Below, in pieces: positions 32,927 through 40,834 of a DNA stretch of 64,000 nucleotides (position 1 is the stretch's first letter; each line of letters begins with the position of its first letter). The notes beneath the pieces are model-generated. The model saw only the letters and a program-made list of their open reading frames with translations. It had not been told where the DNA came from and ran no database searches. The translations under genes and the position numbers were made by a program. Location of the stretch: assembly GCA_963785245.1 (NCBI GenBank), contig CAWAUO010000011.1:124001-188000 (forward strand). Direction: 5' to 3'. The stretch comes from JAHEEL01 sp963785245 (GTDB lineage Bacteria > Actinomycetota > Acidimicrobiia > Spongiisociales > UBA5794).

Positions 32927-33748
32927 CTACGCGAGCTTCGACAGCCCTGTCTTCAGACGCTCCGCGAGGGCCAGGGGGACGATCTGGATTGCGGCGAAGC
33001 CGACGGCGACCAACAGCACCACGATCACCATCAGCCAGCGCTGCCACTTCAGATCACTCTGGATGTCGGCAACGACCAGCGTTGCCTCTTCAGCGGTCGA
33101 CGAATACTCGTCGAGCAGGCGCGCTGCCTCGTCGAGTTGCACCTGCAGAGCGCCGAGATCGTCGGCGATCTCGGCCGTCGCAACGCCGAACGCCTCGAAG
33201 TCAACCGCCAGGGCGTTGAGCGGCTCGGATTGGGCCCGCAACTGTGCCGGCAGCGGTGCGAGCGCCATTTCCAATTCGGCAACCGCTTCGCCGAACGGCA
33301 CCTCCGGGTCGTAGTCGACTCCGACGAAGCTGAGCACTCGCAGCGCACCATCGACGACCGATGCGGCACTCTCGATGGCGGGCATCGCGTCAAGGACCGC
33401 GTCGAGGGCGTCCGGGACATCGGCGGTCACGACCTGCGTCGTTCCTGCGATCACCGCGCCCGCGTCTTCGAACGCCGTTGCCGCGATGTCGGCAGACGGG
33501 ACCAGCGTGTCGAACGACTCAGAAACGATGCCGACGGTGTCCGCAGCGAGAGCGACGGTCTCATCGGCTGCCGTGACCGCATCCGCCGTCACGACGAGCG
33601 AACGATCCATCGAACTGGCGGCCGTGAGCACCACGGCGATGCCGAGGACTCCGGCAACGACGGCGGCGATCAGGCCTCCGACCCCGAGGATCGTGAACAC
33701 CCGGGCCAGTCGGTCATCATCCTCGGCGAGTGCCGAGAACCAACTCAT
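32927..33748 (-). CDS. Membrane protein with two TM helices and long helical ectodomain, unknown
   Basis: The protein is 273 aa. One membrane helix lies near residues 19-43 (FTILGVGGLIAAVVAGVLGI). A 190-residue Ala/Val/Asp-rich helical region follows, then a second helix near 240-263 (WLMVIVVLLVAVGFAAIQIV). This layout resembles a chemoreceptor-like or coiled-coil spacer protein, but there are no signalling domains. No family recognised. The ATG at 33748 overlaps the ALDH stop by four bases (ATGA), so it is co-translated with the dehydrogenase. That coupling is odd for an aldehyde-metabolism gene. Confidence 0.68.
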   Translation of the reverse strand: MSWFSALAEDDDRLARVFTILGVGGLIAAVVAGVLGIAVVLTAASSMDRSLVVTADAVTAADETVALAADTVGIVSESFDTLVPSADIAATAFEDAGAVIAGTTQVVTADVPDALDAVLDAMPAIESAASVVDGALRVLSFVGVDYDPEVPFGEAVAELEMALAPLPAQLRAQSEPLNALAVDFEAFGVATAEIADDLGALQVQLDEAARLLDEYSSTAEEATLVVADIQSDLKWQRWLMVIVVLLVAVGFAAIQIVPLALAERLKTGLSKLA

Positions 33749-35259
33749 CCGAATTCGATACCCTGCGCGAGCGGCAACTCACCGGACCAGTTGATCGTGA
33801 CGGTCTGGCGCCGCATATAGGCCTTCCACGCATCCGAACCGGATTCGCGCCCGCCTCCGGTCTCCTTCTCTCCACCGAACGCACCACCGATCTCAGCACC
33901 GGACGTACCGATGTTGATGTTCGCAATGCCACAGTCCGACCCAGCCGCCGACAGGAACGTCTCGCCGGAACCCACCGAATCGGTGAAGATCGCCGACGAC
34001 AGGCCCTGGGTGACACCGTTGTTGATCTGGATTGCCTCTTCCACCGTGTCGAACTCGACGAGGTAGAGAATCGGGGCGAACGTCTCGATCTGCAGAATCG
34101 GAGCATCGACCGGCATCTTGATGATGGTGGGTTCCACGAAGTAGCCGGGGCCGTCGATCACGCCACCGCCGCACAGCAGTTCGCCGCCCTGCTCCTGAGC
34201 GATCCCGACCGCAGCGGAGAAGTTCGAAACGGCCAAGGCGTCGACGAGGGGACCCATGAGGTTCGCGTCGTCGAGCGGATCACCGATCTGGATCGTGGCA
34301 TATGCGGAGACCAGACGCCGGGCGATCTCATCCGAGATACCTCGCTGGACGATGAGGCGACGCAGCGACGTGCACCGCTGGCCTGCAGTCCCGACCGCGG
34401 CGAAGAGGGCAGCCCGAGTCGCCAGGTCGATGTCGGCGTCGTTCATCACGACCATCGCGTTGTTGCCACCAAGTTCGAGCAGCGATCGTCCGAGGCGCTT
34501 CGCGACGGCGGTGCCGACCTTCTCCCCCATCCCGCACGACCCGGTGGCCGAAACGAGCGGCACGCGCCGGTCGTTGATCATCACGTCCCCGACTTCGGCA
34601 CCGGAGCCAACCACGAGGTTGAAGACGCCCTCGAAGCCCGATCCTTCCATCGCTTTGGCAGCCAGCTTGTTCGTCGCGACGGCGGTGAGCGGGGTCTTGG
34701 ACGACGGCTTCCAGATCATCGTGTCACCGCACACGGCGGCGATCATCGAGTTCCAGGACCACACCGCGACCGGGAAGTTGAACGAAGTGATGACACCGAC
34801 CGGTCCGAGCGGATGCCACTGCTCGTACATGCGGTGGCGCGGACGTTCTGAAGCGATGGTCAGGCCGTAGAGCTGGCGGGACAGGCCGACCGCGAAATCG
34901 GTGATGTCGATCATCTCCTGGACTTCGCCCTCGCCTTCGGCCCGGATCTTGCCCATCTCGAGAGCGACGAGCGCTCCGAGGGGCTTCTGGTACTCGCGGA
35001 GCAGGTCACCGATGACGCGGACGTACTTGCCGCGCTCGGGGGCCGGAAGCATCCGCCACTCGGTGAACGTATCGGCCGCGGACGCGACGACCTCCTCGTA
35101 GTCGTCGCCGTCGGCCCGCTTCACGGCCCCGATTCGCTCACCGGTGGCGGGGTTCTCCACCTCGAGTTCGGTTCCGCCGGTCTCGAGCCACTCGCCGGCA
35201 TACGCGCCGGAGCTGACATCGTCGAGGTCGAGGGCGGAGAAGATTGCGTCGCGGTTCAC
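33745..35259 (-). CDS. Aldehyde dehydrogenase family 7 (aminoadipate-semialdehyde dehydrogenase-like)
   Basis: A 504-aa NAD-dependent dehydrogenase. It has TSFNFPVAVWSWNS, the GGNNAMVV segment holding the general base region, the catalytic Cys in GTAGQRCTSLRR, and ETFAPILYLVEFDT. It ends GAFGGEKETGGGRESGSDA then WKAYMRRQTVTINWS. This is the ALDH7/antiquitin pattern, whose members oxidise alpha-aminoadipate semialdehyde in lysine breakdown. I chose the GTG at 35259 because GGAGGT lies 6 nt upstream. The downstream membrane protein gene overlaps its stop. The substrate is inferred only from the family. Confidence 0.88.
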   Translation of the reverse strand: MNRDAIFSALDLDDVSSGAYAGEWLETGGTELEVENPATGERIGAVKRADGDDYEEVVASAADTFTEWRMLPAPERGKYVRVIGDLLREYQKPLGALVALEMGKIRAEGEGEVQEMIDITDFAVGLSRQLYGLTIASERPRHRMYEQWHPLGPVGVITSFNFPVAVWSWNSMIAAVCGDTMIWKPSSKTPLTAVATNKLAAKAMEGSGFEGVFNLVVGSGAEVGDVMINDRRVPLVSATGSCGMGEKVGTAVAKRLGRSLLELGGNNAMVVMNDADIDLATRAALFAAVGTAGQRCTSLRRLIVQRGISDEIARRLVSAYATIQIGDPLDDANLMGPLVDALAVSNFSAAVGIAQEQGGELLCGGGVIDGPGYFVEPTIIKMPVDAPILQIETFAPILYLVEFDTVEEAIQINNGVTQGLSSAIFTDSVGSGETFLSAAGSDCGIANINIGTSGAEIGGAFGGEKETGGGRESGSDAWKAYMRRQTVTINWSGELPLAQGIEFG

Positions 35260-35339
35260 GGTCGGACCTCCTAGCGGGGATGTTCGATAGGTGAACGGTA
35301 GTCCCAATCAGACATCCGACCGTCGAGAGACACACCCCG

Positions 35340-35720
35340 CTAGCGCGCTGCGATCGTCTCGATCTCCACGATGAACCCTCCGGGGAGGGCGGAGACTTCG
35401 ACGGTTGCACGCGCCGGCTTCGCCTCGCCCACGTAGGACCCGTAGATCTCGTTGACTTTGGGAAAGCTGCCCATGTCGGTGACGTAGATGGTGGTCTTGA
35501 CGATGTCGTCGTACCCGAGACCCACGTCGGCAAGGACGGCACCGATGTTGCGCATGACCTGCTCGGTCTGGGGCTCCACACCGCCAGGAACGGCCTGACC
35601 CGTGGCGGGATCGATCGCGATCATCCCGGAGACGAACACGAGACCGTTCGCCTCAGTGGCAACGCTGTAGGGACCGAGCGGCGCCGGACCGCTGGGGGTG
35701 TCGAGGACATTCTTCGGCAT
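35340..35720 (-). CDS. RidA family reactive-intermediate deaminase
   Basis: A 126-aa RidA/YjgF/UK114 protein that hydrolyses enamine/imine intermediates such as 2-aminoacrylate. The features are TPSGPAPLGPYSVATEANG, VFVSGMIAIDPATGQ, the QVMRNIGAVLADVGLGYDDI helix, and the ending KPARATVEVSALPGGFIVEI with the conserved substrate-binding Arg and Glu. The ATG at 35720 has GGGAGG about 6 nt upstream. It lies 80 bp upstream of the ALDH gene in the same direction; a shared transcript is possible. Confidence 0.93.
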   Translation of the reverse strand: MPKNVLDTPSGPAPLGPYSVATEANGLVFVSGMIAIDPATGQAVPGGVEPQTEQVMRNIGAVLADVGLGYDDIVKTTIYVTDMGSFPKVNEIYGSYVGEAKPARATVEVSALPGGFIVEIETIAAR

Positions 35721-35762
35721 GGAACCTCCCGGTTCGTTCGGGAGGCAGTCTACGGAACCCGG

Positions 35763-36104
35763 CTAGCCGCGTTTCCCACAGGTACAGGAGTGTCCGGTCT
35801 CGTTCGGATTGTCGATCGCGAACCCGGAACCGTCGGTCCCCGCGTCGCGGAAGTCGACCGTGGCACCGGAGAGCCGTTCCACGCTCTCCTCATCGATCAC
35901 GACCTTGAACGTGCCGGCGTCGACGACCGAATCGGTCTCGGAGACCGCCGCGTCGAAGAACATGTCGTACCGGTAGCCGGAACAGCCGCCGGGGCGGGCC
36001 CCGAGCCGGAGGGCCAAGCCTTCCTCGCTCTCGTCTGCCAGGAGCTCTCGCACCTTCTCGGCCGCTGCATCGGTGAGGGCCACCGGGGTCATATCAAGCG
36101 TCAT
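35763..36104 (-). CDS. A-type iron-sulfur cluster carrier (HesB/ErpA family)
   Basis: A 113-aa HesB/IscA-type protein that receives and passes Fe-S clusters. It shows LTDAAAEKVRELLADE, LGARPGGCSGYRYDM with the first conserved Cys, VVIDEESVERLSGATVDF, and the ending GHSCTCGKRG with the C-x-C pair. The order C, C-x-C is complete. The ATG at 36104 has GGAGG about 9 nt upstream. It is divergent from the Mrp ATPase gene, another cluster-carrier protein, which makes a compact Fe-S assembly pair. ErpA versus IscA-like naming is not decided by sequence alone. Confidence 0.9.
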   Translation of the reverse strand: MTLDMTPVALTDAAAEKVRELLADESEEGLALRLGARPGGCSGYRYDMFFDAAVSETDSVVDAGTFKVVIDEESVERLSGATVDFRDAGTDGSGFAIDNPNETGHSCTCGKRG

Positions 36105-36180
36105 TGAACGTTGCCTCCTCCGCACGTCGCTCGGCGATTCTATCAACTACGGCCGTGTGTGTAATACGAATTTCCGACAG

Positions 36181-36186
36181 TAGGAT
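36181..36186 (+). promoter_or_regulatory. -10 box TAGGAT, leaderless promoter of the Mrp gene
   Basis: TAGGAT lies 7 nt before the GTG at 36194. A separate TAGAAT box for the minus-strand carrier gene lies nearby at about 36138-36143, with a leader of about 33 nt. Confidence 0.5.
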
Positions 36187-36193
36187 CGGGAGC

Positions 36194-37330
36194 GTGACGA
36201 CCCGAGATGACATCGAATCCGCCCTCCGCGGCGTTATCGATCCGGAACTCAACGCCGACATCGTCGAACTCGGCATGGTGAGCGGGATCGCGGTCGAGGG
36301 TGCCCACGTCTCGATCGGCATCGCCCTCACCATCGCGGCCTGTCCGATGCGCGATCAGATTGAGACCGACGTCGTCCGAAAGGTGAAGGCGATCCCCGGC
36401 ATCGACACCGTCTCGGTCGACGTGACCGCCATGACGTCCAGCCAACGGTCCGACCTCATGGGAACGGTGCGACTCCGAGCCAGAGAGAACGCCACGCCCA
36501 CAATGATCAGCCCGCAGACGCGCGTCATCGCCGTGTCGAGTGGAAAAGGGGGCGTCGGCAAGTCCTCGCTGAGCGTCAACCTGGCACTCGCGATCTCGGC
36601 CCTCGGACACCGGACCGGTCTCCTCGATGCCGACATCTGGGGCTTCTCCGTGCCACGCATGCTGGCGTCCATCGACGAACGACTCGAGGCCGGCGATGAC
36701 CGGAAGATCCATCCGCTCCAGGCGGCCGGACTCGAAGTCGTATCGACCGGCCTCCTCCTCGACGATGAGGACACGGCCCTGATGTGGCGCGGGCTGATGC
36801 TCTCGAAAGCGCTTGAACAGTTCCTCACCGATGTTGCGTGGAGTCCGGACCTGGGCTATCTCGTGATCGACATGCCACCAGGGACCGGCGATGTCCAGAT
36901 GGCGCTCTCGCGCATGCTCCCCCAAGCCGAGATGGTCGTGGTGACCACGCCGCAACGTGCGGCACAGAAGGTCGCCGCTCGGGTCGCCGACATGGCACGC
37001 CGGTCACACATGCCGGTGGTCGGCGTCGTCGAGAACATGTCGGGGTTCACCACCGAGGACGGCCGCCACTATGCCCTCTTCGGTTCCGGGGGGGGCCTTG
37101 AACTCGCCGAGCAACTCGGCGTCCCGCTCCTCGGGCAGATCCCACTCGACCCGAACGTGGTGAACGGGGGCGACGAGGGCCGACCGGTGGTCACAGCCGA
37201 CCCGGATGGACCGGCCGGCGCCTCGATCCGGTCGGTGGCGGCTCGGCTCCTCGAACTGGTTCCGCCTGCTGCTGAAGACTCGTGCACCGCACGGATCGCC
37301 GTGCTCGAGGAGCAGATCGCCGCGATGTGA
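36194..37330 (+). CDS. Mrp/ApbC P-loop iron-sulfur carrier ATPase
   Basis: A 378-aa Mrp/NBP35-type ATPase that loads Fe-S clusters onto apoproteins. The N-terminal MIP18/DUF59 domain runs over about residues 1-85 (RGVIDPELNADIVELGM). The deviant Walker A is SSGKGGVGKSSLSVNLALA, near 115-133. Further motifs are DADIWGFSVPRML and VIDMPPGTGDVQMALS. The C-terminal C-P-x-C of many Mrp proteins is missing; the equivalent region reads VVENMSGFTTEDGRHYALFG, as in several Cys-free homologues. The GTG at 36194 is supported by the TAGGAT box; a longer open frame to 36104 overlaps the divergent gene's start. Confidence 0.88.
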   Translation: MTTRDDIESALRGVIDPELNADIVELGMVSGIAVEGAHVSIGIALTIAACPMRDQIETDVVRKVKAIPGIDTVSVDVTAMTSSQRSDLMGTVRLRARENATPTMISPQTRVIAVSSGKGGVGKSSLSVNLALAISALGHRTGLLDADIWGFSVPRMLASIDERLEAGDDRKIHPLQAAGLEVVSTGLLLDDEDTALMWRGLMLSKALEQFLTDVAWSPDLGYLVIDMPPGTGDVQMALSRMLPQAEMVVVTTPQRAAQKVAARVADMARRSHMPVVGVVENMSGFTTEDGRHYALFGSGGGLELAEQLGVPLLGQIPLDPNVVNGGDEGRPVVTADPDGPAGASIRSVAARLLELVPPAAEDSCTARIAVLEEQIAAM

Positions 37331-37334
37331 GGCA

Positions 37335-37354
37335 GGTCGCCAGTCGCCGGTCGG
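37335..37354 (+). repeat. GTCGCCGG-type intergenic repeat, copy d
   Basis: GGTCGCCAGTCGCCGGTCGG lies 4 nt after the Mrp stop codon; same unit as the copies at 2935 and 25390. Confidence 0.45.
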
Positions 37355-37447
37355 AACGGCTTCCCCGGGTGACCGCAGATTCGCCGCAGAGAACGTTGAC
37401 CGTCCGGCACGGTTTGGCCCGGCGGCCGGCGCCTCGATACGCCGCGC

Positions 37448-37453
37448 TACTGT
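37448..37453 (+). promoter_or_regulatory. -10 box TACTGT, leaderless promoter of a lipoprotein gene
   Basis: TACTGT lies 7 nt before the ATG at 37461, which selects this start over longer open-frame starts. Confidence 0.5.
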
Positions 37454-37460
37454 CAAGTGG

Positions 37461-37883
37461 ATGGTCACCAGATTCGCACGCTTCGCCTTGTTGATCCTTG
37501 CCATGTCGCTGGTGGCGGCAGCCTGCAGCGATGAGTCCCGGCCGTCGGTCGCCGAGTGGCAACCGCAGTGGGAAGCCGTGCAAGCCATCATTCCTGCTCC
37601 GAACATCCTCGGCGATCCGCCGGACGCCGAGCTGTGCAACACCGTCCATGTGGCCGTACGTCTCGAGGCCCCCAAGCTGTTCCCGACGCCGGATCCGACG
37701 ATCGACGACGCGCTGACGGATTGGACCGAGGTCGCTCGCGGGATGTTCTTCGAATGTCCGCCCGATGAGCCCAACATGCGCGGCTTCGACCAGGCATATG
37801 CCGAACTCGATCGGTTCGCCGCTGAGATCGATGCGGTGATCACTCTCGACCTCCAAGGCCTCAGCGACCTACCTGCCGGCTGA
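37461..37883 (+). CDS. Small lipoprotein, unknown function
   Basis: A 140-aa lipoprotein. The signal peptide MVTRFARFALLILAMSLVAAACS ends in a VAAAC lipobox with Cys at about residue 22. The mature part carries two further Cys (AELCNTVHV, FFECPPDE) that may pair, and a C-terminal helix (AYAELDRFAAEIDAVI). No family recognised. It is followed by a convergent minus-strand gene with a 44-bp gap. Confidence 0.7.
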   Translation: MVTRFARFALLILAMSLVAAACSDESRPSVAEWQPQWEAVQAIIPAPNILGDPPDAELCNTVHVAVRLEAPKLFPTPDPTIDDALTDWTEVARGMFFECPPDEPNMRGFDQAYAELDRFAAEIDAVITLDLQGLSDLPAG

Positions 37884-37927
37884 GACGGATCGAGCCGGCT
37901 CGGAGCCTTCCACGGCAACGCAGGGAG

Positions 37928-38548
37928 TCACGAATCCTCGGCCCTACTCATCCGAGCGGCGACGATGCCCGCCTTCCACCCCGGTGCACGCCCACCGGTG
38001 GGCGGATCGAGCCGATCGGGGGCGAGGCCGCTCAGGGTAAGCAGCCACGAAATCACCGAATTCGAGTTCCACATCTCGCCAACTCCACGCTCGTCGCGGC
38101 CCCACGTCATCATTGGCACGCGGGGAACGAGATCGACCAGACGACGCGCCGTCCTCCGATCGCTGCTCAGCCGTCGTGGACCGCCGTGTGCCTCATCGGC
38201 GTCGGAAATGACCCCATCCGCCCAACACCGCACCTCGTATCGAAACGCCCTGAACCTCGCCAATCGACGGCTGTAGACCGGCCCCTCGCCGACGACCCCG
38301 CGCGATGCCGTGTCGTGATTCGGGCTCGGCCATGCGTTCTCGATCGTGAACCGACTACCCCCTAGGCGTACTTCAAGCGCGGTGTGGTAGAGATCGAGCG
38401 CCGTTCTTCCCTCGGATCGAGCCTTGACGGCCTCGTAGACGCGCCCGTTCATCCGAACGAACCCGACGCCACCCGCGCCAAGGGGAATCCAGTACAGGTC
38501 GACGCTTGCACCAGCAGGCCGGGCCGCGAACTCCGGTTCGACGCTCAC
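37928..38548 (-). CDS. Uncharacterised conserved actinobacterial protein
   Basis: A 206-aa cytoplasmic protein. I recall a conserved actinobacterial family with the same blocks but no assigned function: PLGAGGVGFVRMNGRVYEAV, LDLYHTALEV, FTIENAWPSPN, RGVVGEGPVY, FRYEVRCWADG, then GEMWNSNSVISWLL and GGRAPGWKAGIV. The invariant-looking H, N, W and C residues suggest an enzyme-like fold. The GTG at 38548 is preceded by a TACACT box at 6 nt. It is a single-gene unit between the lipoprotein gene and the Trk operon. Confidence 0.65.
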   Translation of the reverse strand: MSVEPEFAARPAGASVDLYWIPLGAGGVGFVRMNGRVYEAVKARSEGRTALDLYHTALEVRLGGSRFTIENAWPSPNHDTASRGVVGEGPVYSRRLARFRAFRYEVRCWADGVISDADEAHGGPRRLSSDRRTARRLVDLVPRVPMMTWGRDERGVGEMWNSNSVISWLLTLSGLAPDRLDPPTGGRAPGWKAGIVAARMSRAEDS

Positions 38549-38554
38549 GACACC

Positions 38555-38560
38555 AGTGTA
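38555..38560 (-). promoter_or_regulatory. -10 box TACACT, leaderless promoter
   Basis: TACACT on the minus strand lies 6 nt before the GTG at 38548. Confidence 0.5.
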
Positions 38561-38612
38561 CGTTCAGCAGTCTCAGCCAGGCGGAGTGTCGCGAGTCGGG
38601 CCGGCTACCACC

Positions 38613-39188
38613 CTACGCAGCCGCTGCGGACCGTCGTCTTCGCCACCACATGACGAACGACACGGCGAGCAGCAGGCTCCCGGCAGCGAACACCGCCCAA
38701 TCGGGACCCTCCTCGAGACGACGCCCGCCTTCGATCGTGGTCAATGCGGATACATCGAGATAGGACTCACCACCCCGATCCGGGTCGTGATACCGCCACA
38801 CGCCCGTGGCCTGCACGAGCGGTCCCTCCAGGCGATAGCCACCGACCGGTGCGAGCCCTTCGCCGAGTGCCGTAGGCATCCGGATGCCAACACCGACATT
38901 GGCCCCGGCTCTCGGTCCGCCGTCCACGAGCGCGTCTCGCGCATAGGAGTCGTCGTTGAGTTGCGTCCACATGTGCCCGTCGTGCCGGAAGCCGTAGTCA
39001 CCGACGAGTTCGCCTTCGATCGTGATCTCGCTGCCGGCGAATCGTTCGCCGTCCACGAGCAGGTCCGAGACCGGCACGACCTGCCCTGCGGAAGCAAGCG
39101 GTGTCCCGGACAGAAGGAACATCAGCACCGTGATCACCGGGAGGAGAACGGCCCACGCACGGCGCCCGAGGCGCAGATGCCGCGTCAC
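38613..39188 (-). CDS. Secreted membrane-anchored protein with OB-like domain
   Basis: A 191-aa protein. The N-terminal signal or membrane segment spans about residues 10-34 (AWAVLLPVITVLMFLLSG). A predicted beta-rich extracellular domain follows (SDLLVDGERFAGSEITIEGE, GYRLEGPLVQATGVWRYHDP), resembling a small OB or cytochrome-biogenesis-like fold. A C-terminal membrane helix with a basic tail (SFVMWWRRRRSAAAA) ends the protein. The GTG at 39188 follows the trkH stop by one base, so it is the last gene of the Trk operon. Its role there is unknown. Confidence 0.68.
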   Translation of the reverse strand: MTRHLRLGRRAWAVLLPVITVLMFLLSGTPLASAGQVVPVSDLLVDGERFAGSEITIEGELVGDYGFRHDGHMWTQLNDDSYARDALVDGGPRAGANVGVGIRMPTALGEGLAPVGGYRLEGPLVQATGVWRYHDPDRGGESYLDVSALTTIEGGRRLEEGPDWAVFAAGSLLLAVSFVMWWRRRRSAAAA

Positions 39189-39189
39189 G

Positions 39190-40686
39190 TCATTTCCCCC
39201 TCACCCAGGCGTAGATGAAACCGAGCAACGCGAAGACGGCGACGAACTCGAGACGGCCTGCCCACATCTGAAACATGTAGGTGAGCTTCATCAGCATCGG
39301 CATCGCTGGCTCGGTGACTCCAACGGACAGGCCAACCGATGCACCGGCGCTCACCGATTCGAAGATGGCCTCCTGGAACCCATACCCGTAGCCGAGCGCC
39401 ACGCCGGCTCCGAGCAGGAACAGCGCTACGTAGAGCAGGGCAATCGTCATCGCCGATTGGGCGAGTTCGGGCGTAAGCCGCTTCCTGCCCGACTGGAAGT
39501 ACTGGGTGCTGACGACCGCACCCTCGGGCAGGAGCAACTGCTTCGTCTGAGCGACGACGGACTTGACGATCAGGCCGACGCGCAGTGCCTTGATCCCACC
39601 GGCTGTCGACGATGCCATGCCCCCGAGCGCCATGGCGACAACGATCCCTGCGAACGCGAGGCCGCCCCACGTCGCCAGTTCGGTGGATGGAACGGTCGCG
39701 AACCCAGTCCCGGTGTGGGCCGACATGACCTGGAAGAAGCCCTGACGCGTCAGGCCCGGTACGGAGGTGTAGATCCCGGCGACACCCAACCCGATCATCG
39801 TGAGCAGCATCGTTCCTGCGACCGTGGCCAGGATCATGCGCGTCTCGAGATTCTTGAACAGGGACCGACGCGGGCCGCGCCACAAGGCGTAGTGCAGGCC
39901 GAACGACATCGCTCCGGCCACCATGATCACCATCGTGGCGAATTCGAAGATGGCTGAGTGGTAGTAGCCGAGGCTCGTCGACTGTGGGGCGAATCCGCCG
40001 GTGTCGAAACCGGCGAAGAAGATCATCAGTCCATGGAAGAACGCGCGCTTCCACTCGAACCCGAGGACTTGGTGAGCGATGACACCGAGAACCACGACCC
40101 CGGCAACAAGATGGACGAGAGCAACCGCCCATATGAACCGCGCCGTCGACCGGACCGACGGCAGGATCCGGTCGTCGCGTGCCTCGCCGTAGTACAAGGT
40201 CAAGCCCCCGCCTCCAGCGAACAGCACGAGTGCGGCGATGATGATGCCCTGACCTCCCAGGAAGTGAAGGAGGTGGCGCCAGAAGTTGAGCGACGGCGCC
40301 ATGTGGTCGAGATCTTGAACGAGCGCGAGTCCAGTGGTCGATAGGCCGGACATGGCGTCGAAGGCGGCATCGACGGGTCCCCCATAGTGACCAGAGAAGA
40401 TGAACGGGATCGATCCAATCGCCGGAACCACCAGCCACGTGAGAGCCACGACCACCATCCCGTGGCTCCAATCGAGGCGTTCGTTCGCCGGGCGGTACCG
40501 CAGACCGAGCTGGCCGAGAAACGCGAAGACGCCGATCATCAGAAGGAACGATGCGAACGGATGCCATTCGCGTCCGAGCACCGCCCACACGAGCGGCAGA
40601 CAACTCGCTGCCGCAACAACGGTGAAGATCCGCCCGAGCGCGAAACCGACAATCCGGAAGTCCTCGCGTTCAGGTCGAATCAGCAT
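39190..40686 (-). CDS. trkH: Potassium uptake protein TrkH
   Basis: A 498-aa TrkH/KtrB-type channel subunit with several membrane-pore-membrane repeats. The selectivity-filter-like segments include AMSGLSTTGLALVQDLDHM, FFAGFDTGGFAPQSTSLGYY, SAHTGTGFATVPST and VSAGASVGLSVGV, each with the filter Gly. It works with two cytoplasmic TrkA regulators encoded directly upstream. I chose ATG 40686; a TTG seven codons earlier is possible. The start follows the stop of a 48-aa membrane protein gene by one base, so translation is coupled. Confidence 0.92.
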   Translation of the reverse strand: MLIRPEREDFRIVGFALGRIFTVVAAASCLPLVWAVLGREWHPFASFLLMIGVFAFLGQLGLRYRPANERLDWSHGMVVVALTWLVVPAIGSIPFIFSGHYGGPVDAAFDAMSGLSTTGLALVQDLDHMAPSLNFWRHLLHFLGGQGIIIAALVLFAGGGGLTLYYGEARDDRILPSVRSTARFIWAVALVHLVAGVVVLGVIAHQVLGFEWKRAFFHGLMIFFAGFDTGGFAPQSTSLGYYHSAIFEFATMVIMVAGAMSFGLHYALWRGPRRSLFKNLETRMILATVAGTMLLTMIGLGVAGIYTSVPGLTRQGFFQVMSAHTGTGFATVPSTELATWGGLAFAGIVVAMALGGMASSTAGGIKALRVGLIVKSVVAQTKQLLLPEGAVVSTQYFQSGRKRLTPELAQSAMTIALLYVALFLLGAGVALGYGYGFQEAIFESVSAGASVGLSVGVTEPAMPMLMKLTYMFQMWAGRLEFVAVFALLGFIYAWVRGK

Positions 40687-40687
40687 G

Positions 40688-40834
40688 TCACGTGGCAGCA
40701 ATGACAATCGCCGCGATTACAAACGCCGCGACCACGAGACCGATGACGATGCCGACTTCGAGCGCGAACGCGAGGACCGCTCCACCGAGATCACCGGACC
40801 ATCGCCTGAGACGTGCCCCGTCGCGGCTCCTCAC
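40688..40834 (-). CDS. 48-aa single-helix membrane protein inside the Trk operon
   Basis: Small gene from GTG 40834 to TGA 40688. The protein starts MRSRDGARLRRWSGDLGG, then has one long hydrophobic helix, roughly residues 19-47 (AVLAFALEVGIVIGLVV onward), ending A-T. The basic N-terminus suggests it faces the cytoplasm. The GTG overlaps the second trkA stop by four bases (GTGA), and the stop is one base from the trkH ATG. Such tight coupling on both sides argues for real translation. It may be an accessory subunit of the potassium system, like other small Trk/Kdp-associated proteins; this is inference. Confidence 0.72.
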   Translation of the reverse strand: MRSRDGARLRRWSGDLGGAVLAFALEVGIVIGLVVAAFVIAAIVIAAT

